A stretch of DNA of 64,000 nt from Ophiocordyceps camponoti-saundersi (nom. inval.). Its lineage: Eukaryota > Ascomycota > Sordariomycetes > Hypocreales > Ophiocordycipitaceae. The notes beneath the pieces were generated by a model. The model was not told the origin of the DNA. It did no database searches and saw only the letters and a program-made list of their open reading frames with translations. The translations under genes were made by a program, and so were the position numbers. The stretch covers positions 186,001-250,000 of the forward strand of contig PDHQ01000012.1 of the NCBI GenBank assembly GCA_003339415.1. Direction: 5' to 3'. Shown in pieces: positions 1-10,164 of the stretch (position 1 is the first letter of the stretch; every line of letters starts with the position of its first letter).

Positions 1-420
1 GACTTTACCCGCGTCTTACAAGGAATATCTGAAGTTCAACTTTACAGAGAAATTCTCGAATAAGATCAAATACTGTAGGTCCCGATAGACGTGCCGGAAG
101 GGGGGGAAACTACTGGTATTAGGTTGGCAGCAAGTCGACGATGGGTGACGAAGTGCAAGGACGTTGCACTGCAGAAACACAGACATAATTTTCAGCTGCT
201 TGTGACTCTTCGCTCGAAAGATATCATATATCTGTCACAGAGTTGGAATGGTTACACTGCAGGCCGCGTCAAGGCTCAATCTATCCGGTTGGGCAACTGA
301 GTTTGGCATACTAGGGTCTTTCTCCGTAGTTATGCGAAACGAGAAGAAGGCATCGAGGCAGCTTCACTTTCTGCTCCACAGACTATCAGCTTTACCTTGG
401 CTCTATTGACAAGCTTCACC
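1..420. other. Left-edge sequence upstream of the NmrA-like gene
   Basis: No convincing gene is seen in this stretch. It presumably contains the promoter and 5' UTR of the oxidoreductase that starts at 421. An in-frame upstream ATG at 397 would add eight residues to that protein, so the UTR limit is uncertain. Confidence 0.4.
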
Positions 421-1542
421 ATGGTCAATCCTCCGCAAGTCATCGCCATATGCTCCCCAGGGAACCTCGGCAAGAGCCTTTGTGACGAATTACTCGATGA
501 CACTCGGTACAAGTTCTTTGTCATCTCTCGGCAGGTGAGTTTCAGCTCGAAGACGGTGAAGTGTATGTGTGTGATGTGACGAAGCTCTTGTTCAAGTCCA
601 ACAGGGCAGCCTTCTTCAGGGATCGCAACATAGATGTGAGGACCAGCGACTACAGCCTGGAGTCTGTTCTCGAGATATTAAACGAGACAAACGCGAGTGT
701 CCTCGTATCCTTTAACAATAGTGGTGGTCAAACATTTGTGGACGTGCATTGCGCGTTACTGGAAGCATGTCGAAAGTCATTGAACTGCAAGCGGTTCATC
801 CCATCCGAGTTCGCCGGCAATATTGACGAGTTTCCCCATTACCCAAGCTACTACGTGCACTCAAGAGTACCATTTCGAAGGATACTCGAAAAGGAGCAGC
901 AGGTCGAATGGACACTCTTCAATCCCTGCTGGTTGATGGATTACTGTTTGACCGCAGACAAGTCATATATGCCCTCTATTCCCAACGAGTTTCCGATTGA
1001 TCCCAATGGCTGGAAGGCGTGCATAAGAGGGACCGGAGACGCGGTGCAATCTTTCACCAGTTGCCGGGATGTGGCAAAGGCGCTGATCATGCTCTTCGAC
1101 GCGCCAAAATGGGTGAGTCATACTTGTCATCACTTGGTTGCAACGTTTGTAAACCGATGCCTTACACAAGAGTCCAGGAACCGACAATCTATGTTGCTGG
1201 GGAGTGGTCGACCTTTAACGAGATGGTGCTCCGTATGGAAAAGTTTCACGGTTTGTCCTTGACTCTCACGTTGTGGTTTCGACTCTTTGGCTGACACAAG
1301 CGCCAGGTCGCGCAATGAGCAAGACTTATAGGTCGGAGGAGGATATCCGTCGCGACACCAAGCTGCCTCATACGCCTGAGAACTCAGAAAAACTCTACCT
1401 GGCCAGCGTGGAGGAGATGATGATCACGGCCGCAGGTGCTTGTCCTTACGACAAGACAATGCGCCAGAGGGAGAAATTCTTTCAAGGACTAGAGTTCACC
1501 ACGCTGGAACAGCTACTGGCACAGTCAAAACCATTAATTTAA
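421..1542 (+). CDS. NmrA-like / isoflavone-reductase-like NAD(P)-binding oxidoreductase
   Basis: Four exons, 421-534, 597-1112, 1178-1250 and 1307-1542, give 312 residues. All three introns (62, 65 and 56 bases) close in phase. The N-terminus has a Rossmann-type glycine loop, SPGNLG, whose first glycine is replaced. Near residue 120 is the KRFIPSEFAGN stretch typical of NmrA-like and isoflavone-reductase-like atypical short-chain dehydrogenases. Members either reduce small aromatic or imine substrates with NADPH or act as redox sensors; the sequence does not decide which. The gene is convergent with the P450 (81 bases between stops) and lies beside NRPS-like reductases, so a tailoring role acting on an aldehyde or imine product is plausible but inferred. 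ATG 397 is an alternative in-frame start. Confidence 0.85.
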
Positions 1543-1623
1543 CGTAGCTTGGTTGTCTCAAAGGAAGAACATGAGTTTTGCCTTGTTCGAAAGCGAAACT
1601 CCCCATGTTGATATCTTAAGAAC

Positions 1624-3354
1624 CTAAGTCGTGATCTTTCTAAACTGAACCAAAATCTCGTCTTCCAGAGACCCAGGCTCGTGCGTTCCCGTCTGTTTTG
1701 CAACGACTTCGGACGTAAAGTTTGTATAGATGGTTGCTAATATATATCGCAGGACTATGATGGTGTGAAAGACTCTGTCAGCCTCAAAAGCGAGCAATCG
1801 AAAGCCAAGCGGTCGTTGAAACGTACGGTAGTAACTCAGAGACGCGCCGACGCACATCCGGCTACCGCCTCCAAACGCCCAGAGCATAGGAGATTTGCCA
1901 TCTTTCGACGCCGGCTCCGTCCACCTTTCTGGCCGCCACTCGTCGACGTGGCTGTAGTTTTTGGGATCACGGTGGATGAACCACTGGAAGGTGTTCACCC
2001 GAGTTCCCGGGGGAATGTCGTCCAAGCCCGCCAGCGAAACCGGACGATCCCAAGGAGTCACTCGCGGGAGAGGAGTGCTGGTAGGACGCAAGCGGAGTGA
2101 CTCATTGAGGACGGCTGACAAGTATGGAAGTCTGTCCAGAGAGCTGGGTGATGGTAGACGTAGGCCGCTGCCTGGGTTGTTGTCGCGAATGATGGGGTCG
2201 AGAGTCTCAAGCTCGGCCCGGAGTTGTCGTTGTGCTGAAGAGTCCCGGGAGATGTAATAGATCGTGTATGCCAGCACCAAACCTGCTGACGCTTAGCATG
2301 CATCAACCCGTAGTTTTCGATCTGGGTTCCCTTGCCGAAGACCTCACGCCCACCAGCTTGGAGGATGTCAGCATTGAAGACGCAAAGGGACGAATCTCTG
2401 CCTACACATCTCGTCAAAAAGCTCGCTCGCAATCTCCTTTCTCTTCTCACCGAGGACGGCATTAGGCATTTCAGCGTCGACTCTCCCCCTTAGCATTTCG
2501 TACACGACTGGAACATCACAAGGATCAACCACGCATCCTTTCTCCCTGGCGAGTCGGACCCCTTCGGCACGATCGCATAACCCAAGCAGCCAGTCTTCGA
2601 GAAACTGCGTCGAAAGGCGTTGAGACTCTGGAACCATGTCTATACCGAGAGACTTTAGGAAAAGCGTCAAGCGTGGAAGCTCCTGAGTCCAGAAAGCAGC
2701 GAGCTTAGAGTAACGCTCCTCGTAGTGTTCCATCCACGTCTGAATGCTGGTCGGCGGCGCCTGTAAGAAGTTGGACCCCGAGGCGAGCCCAAACTGGAAA
2801 CAGGTCAAGAGATCAAGACTCAGCGCGTAGCTCAGGGACAGCACGTCCGTGGCCTTTTGCGAGGCTGCCTCACGACGAAGAATGGGTAAAAGTCTCTGGC
2901 ATAGAATCGTTTGGGTGAGAGCAGAGAGTGATTCAGAAGCGAACAAGGCAGATTTCGTGAAGGCAGGGGCAATTCTTCTCCTCCGCAGAGAGTGGTCTGC
3001 TCTGGATAAGCTGCAAAACGCGTTCTTCTGGGCATAGTATAGGTAGAAGTCGTAGTAAGCCGGCTTCTCGAATCCTCCATTGTAGATGGTCCGGATGCCA
3101 TCGTCGTAGCAGCTGACGGAAAGATCAGCCGGACCGACTCTCACAATGGGACCGAGCCGTCGATGCTTTTCCGCGAGAAGGGCCAATTCTCGGTTGTGAT
3201 AGCGAGCCCATAAGATCCACAAGGACGAGATTCCGCAAGACCAGTGAGCGCTCGGCACTTTTCTCAGGGGTGATTGTAGGAGAGGCCACAAGAAGAGGCC
3301 GAATAAGGCAACGCCGAAGAGAAGAATAGCGTAGGCGAAATGTAGGGAAAACAT
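1624..3354 (-). CDS. Cytochrome P450 monooxygenase
   Basis: The model has four exons on the minus strand, 3354-2406, 2356-2336, 2282-1827 and 1754-1624, giving 518 residues. The N-terminus is a hydrophobic membrane anchor followed by a basic/proline hinge. Visible P450 signatures are the ExxR helix (NESLRLRP), the PERW motif and the haem loop FGGGSRMCVG with Cys about residue 467. Three oddities stand out. Exon 2 is a 21-base micro-exon. The intron after it (2335-2282) uses a GC donor. The last intron (1826-1755) is 72 bases with no stop, so it reads through as false coding sequence unless removed. After splicing, the I-helix reads SGGREVFG, with Val-Phe where most P450s have Thr-Thr. It shares a 457-base divergent promoter with the NRPS-like gene, suggesting co-regulation. 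The TTG-initiated extension to 3408 is not used. Confidence 0.88.
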
Positions 3355-3811
3355 GATATAAACCTTTGGACGCGTCTGAAGGCTTAGAGACGCTCTGCGT
3401 ACAGGCAATTGAACGCGCCGACTACTTATTCAACTCGGCAACTTCATCCGTCTTCTCCGGTGAGAACGGCGTCAACAGCCGCGGCACGACTGACGGAGGA
3501 AGCCGGCTTGGTACGTATGTAGTTGATCTGTTACCACGCACGCGTCTCAGTGTTACCCGCCAGCCGTGGTTTGAGCACATACATATGCATGCAGAGGGCC
3601 AAAAGCAACAAAAGGCTTGCATCGCGGTCGAGTAGGTGTGGAGATGCTGATAGTCACAGGCAGTCGAAGCTCGCCCATGTGTTTATATCCATGAGACGTT
3701 GGATCATCGGTTGACTCGTGTATTCTTACTGATCAGGGGAACAGCAGGTCTATCATCGTCATCATCAGGGTGTTGCATAATCTTTGACAAGGTAGGACCA
3801 GAGCACACAGC
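3355..3811. promoter_or_regulatory. Bidirectional promoter between P450 and NRPS-like gene
   Basis: These 457 bases separate the divergent starts of the P450 (minus) and the first NRPS-like reductase (plus), so both promoters must lie here. At 3467-3481 there is an inverted CGG triplet pair, CGG-N9-CCG. This layout is recognised by many Zn2Cys6 factors, but one match in GC-rich DNA may be chance. Confidence 0.4.
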
Positions 3812-6800
3812 ATGACGACAGAGCGAGAAATCAACATCTGTATCTTCAAGCCTCTCAGAGACGATGACTTGCCAGCTGAGAGTCCGAGTCGTCTGTCTGC
3901 TCATCTTGACACGCCCAACATCAAGTGCGAAGAAGGAGACTTGCCATCTTCTAGCTTCATCTTAATCGCCTGGGCTCTTTTTCTGAAGACCTACTTGGCA
4001 ACGACTGCAGTTTCTTTCTTGGCTTTGGGGTTTCATCATGATCCTTCAGCAGATGGGGCAACGCATATCGAGGCATCTGAAGGTCCTCTGGTTTACAGCC
4101 TCGACTTAGAGGATCATGACACGATATCAGATGTCCTTCGGCGTATTTCGTCGCCCACTTCTCGGAGACAACTTAACCCGACCATTTCGTCTTGCTTCAA
4201 TACCCTGCTGTCGTATCGCTCGACTGAAAGACAAGACAAGAGCCTTGATATGGGAGATGTGGATTCCGAGACAGAACGTCAAGTATGTATAAAAGGAGTT
4301 AAACATGATATAAGAAGCCTCATAAACAGCTAACAATGACCTCCTCGCCGAAGATGGACATTCGCCTCATTGTAACAAGTCATCCAGAGTCATGCTTATC
4401 TCTGGACCTGAACATATGTGCAAAGAAATTCTCCAACCCAGTCGTGTACCGGCTTTTACACACATATCGTCACATTTTGGTTACGATCTCAACCGCGAGT
4501 CCAAGCCAAATGATAACAGCTCTGTTTCCCCTAACCACGGAAGACCTACAGCAAATCCGCAGGTGGAATCGACAAGCGCCAAGACGCCTCAACACCTGCG
4601 TACATCAAGTCTTCGAGCATCAGGCGCAGCGCCATCCATCGTCACCTGCAGTTTGCTCTTGGGATGGTAACCTGACGTATGCCGAGCTCAACAAGCTCTC
4701 TACCAAACTCGCCCATGAGCTCTCGCGTCTCGGTGTTGGGCCTGAGGTCTTTGTACCGTACTCATTCGAAAAGTCCTTGTATGCCGTCGTGACGACAATG
4801 GCGGTTCTCAAGGCTGGCGGAGCATTTGTTCCTTTGGATTCCTCTCATCCGGAAGATCGGCTGAGATCAATCATAAATCGGCTCGACGCGAAGCTGCTAC
4901 TTGCATCACCCGAGACATGTTCGGCATTTCAGGGGATGTCTCTGAACATCCTGACAGTTGATCAACCCCTGCTGGGTCGTCTGCCGGACCAATCAAACAA
5001 CCCAGACAGTGCAGTCGGCCCCCAAAACAGCGCCTTCGTTCTTTTCACATCTGGAAGTACGGGAGAGCCGAAAGGCCTCGTTCAGGAGCATTCGTCTGTA
5101 TGTACAGTCAACGCAGCTTACGGAGAGTCTCTGTTCATCGACAAGAACTCGAGAGTACTCAACTTTGCCGCGCATACCTTTGATGTTAGCACCGTCGACG
5201 TCTTCGCTACCCTATCACAGGGCGGCTGTGTGTGTATCCCATCTGAAGACCGTCGATTAAACGATCTCGCGTGTGTCATTAACGAATTTCGCGTCAACTG
5301 GGTCAACTTGACACCTTCATTCGCCGTCGCCAGCATCCCTAATCCTGAAGAGGTTCCTACTCTGAACACTCTCATTCTCGCCGGCGAAGAGGTGAAGAGA
5401 GAGCATCTGGTTCACTTCGCAGGGAAAATCAGTCGCGTGCTCAACTGCTACGGTCCCGCAGAAGCCGGAGGATGTCTTGCGCATGTGTATAAGAGTCCAA
5501 CGTGTCAGCCGCAGACAGTTGGTCTTGCCTTGAAGAGCGCGAGGTGCTGGATCGTTGATTCCAGCAACTCATGCCGACTTGCACCGATTGGTGCAACTGG
5601 CGAGCTGATTGTTGAGGGCCCGACGCTGGCTCGAGGGTATCTCAACGATTCTCACAAGACAAATGCAGCCTTCTTCAGTCGCAGCAATTGCCGTCTTACC
5701 GGGGCTCGAAGGTCTTCTCGACGCTTCTACAGGACTGGAGATCTGGTTCGATATCGCCCAGATGGCTTGATCAATTTCGTCGGACGTCGGGACACACAGT
5801 GAGGCGCCTTCTATCCTTGAAAGTCACAAGCGAGAAGCATTCTTATACTCATACCCTATAGAACTAAGATCCGGGGTCAGAGAGTCGAGTTGACCGAGAT
5901 AGAAGAGCACCTTGCAGACGACGAATCGGTCAGCATGTGTTTAGTCGACTTTCCCCGCTCAGGAGTTTATGTCGATCGCCTGATCGGTGTGATTCAGCCT
6001 CGTCTCTGTGGCGACACTGGACTTGGGGATGATGCTATTACGCTGGATCTTGTGCCAACAGAGAAACTCCTCCGTGGTGGATTCTCTATCCAAAACTTGA
6101 TAGCCGGGCTGTCGAGGAGAGTTCCGGCATACATGATGCCTTCTCGATGGCTTGTTGTGAGCAGTCTTCCCTTGACGGACTCGAAAAAGGTAGACCGACG
6201 AAGAGTTCGGAACTGGCTCACCGAATTGTCCGTGACGATCTCGGACGATCCTTGCCCGTTGATTTCCTCTGAGAACAAGCTGGCTCTCGAACTGAGTTGC
6301 AGAGTCAGTGCATTAATCGCTCGCGGAAACGACCGAGTGAGAGAAGCCTTGGAAGGACGAACATTTGATCTGGCTGCCGCCGGTGTCGATTCCATCCAGA
6401 TAACGACGCTCTCCAAGTGGATACATGATGTTTACGGTCTGAAACTCTCTGTCAACACCCTGACGAGCCCTGGCTTGACGATTGATAAGCTGGCAGAATT
6501 GATGACGGCTCTTCAGAATGGCCCACAGTCTGACAAGCAGCCGAGAACGCTGAAAATTAGAGATGAGGTCACCTCACTGTCCAAGTTATGTATTACACCC
6601 AACTCTGAATGCCTAGAACGGTTCTCTACAACGGAAGCCATGTCTACCGTTCTTGTTACTGGAGGCACCGGTTTTCTTGGCATCGAAATCATACGCCAAT
6701 TACTCTGCAGTTATAACATCAAAGTTATAGTTCACGTACGAGCTGCCAGCGTTCAACACGGGAGAGATCGTGTGGTTTCCGCAGCGAAGAAAGCGGCATG

Positions 6801-7776
6801 GTGGTCCGAAGCATTTCATCATCGTCTAGAGATATGGACAGGAGACCTTGGCCACGTTAAACTCGGCCTCAGAGGAGAGCAATGGGATCGACTGATGGGC
6901 AACGATTCTGCAGGGCCGACGATCGACGTCATCATCCACAACGGTGCCACAGTGAAATGGAATCAGGCATACGAGAGCCTGAGGGCTCAAAACACTCTTT
7001 CTACTGTGCAACTTCTTGAAGCCATGGGAAATCGAAAATGCCCTGGGCGTTTCGTCTATGTTTCTGGCGGCCAGGCACTTACCAACGAAGTCGACGATGA
7101 GGACCAGCTGATAATGAAAGGCGTCAACTCTACAGGCTACGCGCAAACCAAGATCGTCTCTGAGCTACTGGTAAAGAGATTCGCAGATAGCGAATCAGGA
7201 CGACGACATACCGTTCGCATAGTGAAACCGAGTTACATCATCGGAGATGCCCGAAGCGGCAGAGCGAACCAGAGCGACTACCTATGGGGTCTGACAAGAA
7301 GCGCCATAGAGCTCGGATCGTACAGCCGCGAGAGTGTCGATGACTGGCTATACGTCTCCAGCGTCGACAGAGTGGCCGAGGCTGTCTGTCAGATCTGCAA
7401 CCCCAAGATAGCCACGCCTTCCCTTGTCAAGATCCTAGATGGACTACCCATGAGTAAGTTTTGGGATATTTTGACGAAAGATTTCGGCTACGAGCTCAAG
7501 GCCGTGGATGGAGGTGAGTGGTGGTGTTCGCTTCGATCGCACGTTGAACGGACCGGACCCAGCCATTGTCTATGGGCATTGCAGCACATGCTGGAAGCGG
7601 AGAGGGGAGAAGTTGCCTCGAAAGTGACGAGCTTAACACCGGATATGGCTGAAAGTACATGTGCCATACTGGAAGCCATCCGGAAGAATATCCAAAACTT
7701 GAAAGACAAAGCCAAGTTTCTTCCCGCCAGTGTCAATCTGTCGCCAAGGGGGTCAAAGGAAGCCTGCTGTGGATGA
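3812..7776 (+). CDS. NRPS-like reductase: partial C - A - T - R domains
   Basis: Three exons, 3812-4282, 4354-5798 and 5862-7776, give 1276 residues. Residues 1 to about 230 match only the C-terminal half of a condensation domain; the lobe with the catalytic HHxxxDG is absent. The adenylation domain follows, with LFTSGSTGEPKG near 387, CYGPAEAGG near 521, RTGDLVRYRPDG near 617 and the A8 motif spanning the second intron. The carrier serine is about residue 816 (GVDSIQI). The thioester reductase domain begins near 900 with TGGTGFLG and has the YxxxK pair at about Y1065/K1069. Such enzymes activate an amino acid and release it reductively as an aldehyde or alcohol. A hand alignment to GrsA gives pocket residues D-V-V-S-I-A-C-G-C-K, which I cannot assign to a substrate. 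The architecture resembles tyrosine-reducing LnaA/LnbA of Aspergillus flavus, stated from memory. Confidence 0.92.
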
Positions 7777-7889
7777 GTTAGTTACGGAGATAGATTGATC
7801 TCTGATGAATAATTAGAAACCAAGAGACCTGTTTCTTAACTTATTCAAGACTGAGAAATGACAACCGGTAATAAATATCGCCCTGGCTT

Positions 7890-9757
7890 TTACCTCTCGT
7901 AGTGTTCTGCCGACGACAAAGTCGGACGCGGCCCTTTGAACCAGTACCGACCGCCCAAACCACACGGGAAATGCCATCCAACCAGGGACACAAGCGTGAC
8001 GATTCCCAGACATATAGGAGAGTAATTCAGCGTTTCCATCGTAACCGGAAAGACCTGTGGCAGAAGAAGGATGACGGATAGGAAGGATAACCAGAGGATC
8101 GTGATAAAGCCAATGACCCAAGAAAAAGGCCCCAGGTTCCACGCAGCCGGCTTGAAGCGAGATCGGCCGAGGGTGAATCGAGTGAGAAAGAGGAACAGGT
8201 AACTTATGTTTTGACAACTGACTGTTGTCGCCGTAATGGCGGAAAAGGCCACGGTCGAGCCTAGAATACTAAAGTTGACGGCGACGGCGATGAGGAAGAC
8301 CAGTATCGCGGCGTTGACTGGCACCGAAGCGGTACCGCTCACCTTCTTGAACCAGGCAGACCCCGGAAGGATGTTATCACGAGAGATGGCGAAGGCTACA
8401 CGCTGAGCCGATAGGAAGGATGCCGTTGTCGAACAGGTGCAATCGATCCAGCTGATGACGAGGATGGCGGTGGCGCCGCGACGGCCGACGACGTCCAAGA
8501 GGAACTGCGCCCAGTTGTTTGCATAAGGCGCAGTGATCAAGGCATCAAAGTCTTGTATGCAGAACAGAACCAGCACCAGAGTCGGGATGGAGAGAACGGC
8601 GGTTGAGAAGGTAGAGAGCCACATGCCTCGCGCAACGGTCGTGCCGGCGTTGCGTGTCTCCTCGGCCAGATGGGCGGCAGCGTCGTATCCTCCAAACTCC
8701 CAGGCACCGAACAACAAAGAGATGACCCAGCAATAGGCGTCAGTCGCCTGCTGGACGGGACCTTGGTTGACACCGTTGTGAAACTTGCCGAAGACGAAGT
8801 CTGGAGATTGGAAATGGCCCTTTGCTCCGATCGGGAACCAGATCCAGAAGAGGATGAATAACACGAAGAATATGGCAATGGCAAACCGAAAGTATAGCTG
8901 TAACAAGCGTTGACTCGTGATGTTGGGTATCAACGCCAAGAGTAGACCAAACAAGGTGACGAGAAACTGGAACCAGCCTTGACGGAGAAAGCCAGCATCT
9001 GGATAGTTGATCTCGAGGGCAGAGACAAGGAAGTTTGTTGCACCCTGTTGAGTACCAGGGGTTGCCAGAGCCCAGAAAGCAAAGTTCCACCACTAATTGG
9101 AAGTTGTCAAGTCAGTGGAAGTCCCTCGAGGCAGAAACAAGAGGAAAGGCTGCGGCTACATACAGCAGTCACCCAGCTCAGAAACGGGCCCCATTCCGAG
9201 CCTCCAAGATGGTGAGCCCAGAAGTATATACCGCCCGTCGTCGGCAACGCGGCCGCGATCTCAGCCATGGACAAGGCGAGGAGGCATGAGACAGTGCTGA
9301 CCAGGGTCCACGAAGTAAAGGCAGCCTGTGGCCCGCCCGTTTTCATGACGAAGCCGAAGAGTACCGGCATGCCGGAGACGAAGTTCATACACTGCTTATC
9401 GGATCAGTTCATGGGCTCTCTCGCCTGATTTCCGGTGACCATTTTTGATGATGGTTATGTTGAGCTTTTGGGCTGTGGTTCGTTACCGAGAATGTAGCTG
9501 CCCAGTTCTCGAAGAGGCCCAGTCCACGATGTAATTCTGATACGATAGAATCATGTCAGCGATTGGTAATGTCCCATGGAGAAAAATTACAGGCATGGAC
9601 TACCCTGTCTGTACCCCAACTGAGCGAGAACAGCATCGTCACTAGAGGCGACATTTGGTCTAATTTCTTCGGTCTCTGGCTGTTCCAATAGCCTCGACGT
9701 CTTGCGCTCTATGCCGTTTCCTCTCCATCGTCGGATGGTCTCGCTAACGGCCGGCAT
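7890..9757 (-). CDS. APC-superfamily amino-acid/choline-type permease
   Basis: Four exons on the minus strand, 9757-9604, 9536-9487, 9391-9164 and 9092-7890, encode 544 residues. All three introns (67, 95 and 71 bases) close in phase. A hydrophilic N-terminus ends in DAVLAQLGYRQ, the lead-in seen in fungal GABA/choline/amino-acid permeases, followed by about 12 membrane segments. TTGGIYFWAHHLGG in the first segments and the HLAEETRNAG motif mid-protein are typical of the family. It probably works at the plasma or vacuolar membrane. It lies tail-to-tail with the first NRPS-like gene (113 bases between stops) and head-to-head with the second. Supplying an amino-acid precursor to the cluster is a reasonable inference, but substrate cannot be read from sequence. 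Confidence 0.87.
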
Positions 9758-10164
9758 GATGGAAAGCTAGCGGTGCAAGTCTCGTTGGTGCCGTAACGAC
9801 TACTGCGAGAGGAGGAGAAGAAACCGGTTAGAAGGCGGGGTTTATCTGCAGATGGTTTGCTTCTTAAACAAACACGTGGGCTTTTTGATCGCGGATTTCC
9901 GTGAGTGGAAAGGATAGCATGGTAGGCCAGATGCAAGACGGTGGCACGGCATGCATGCATACCTATCATATAGAGTATATATCACATGTGGCTTGGCCCC
10001 TTGAACGGGAAGCTTGTTTTAGAAGAGACCGGATCGAGTAAACAATGGCTTATCACGCTGCCTGACATGAGGGGTTGGCAAGCCATCCATCAAATCTCGT
10101 CGGCATCCCTGATCACTCGCCTTCGTGTTGAGAGAAAGGGGGTTGATCACAGACATGATTCACC
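9758..10164. promoter_or_regulatory. Bidirectional promoter between permease and second NRPS-like gene
   Basis: These 407 bases lie between two divergent start codons and must carry both promoters. Inspection shows scattered CGG/CCG triplets but no clean inverted pair. No additional reading frame with splice support is seen. Confidence 0.4.

Noticed and set aside
4000..4060. HH....DG motif in the N-terminal part of the first NRPS-like protein (GFHHDPSADG)
   Set aside because: It resembles the condensation HHxxxDG motif but has one extra residue, and it lies in the part that aligns with the second lobe of C domains. Treated as coincidence.
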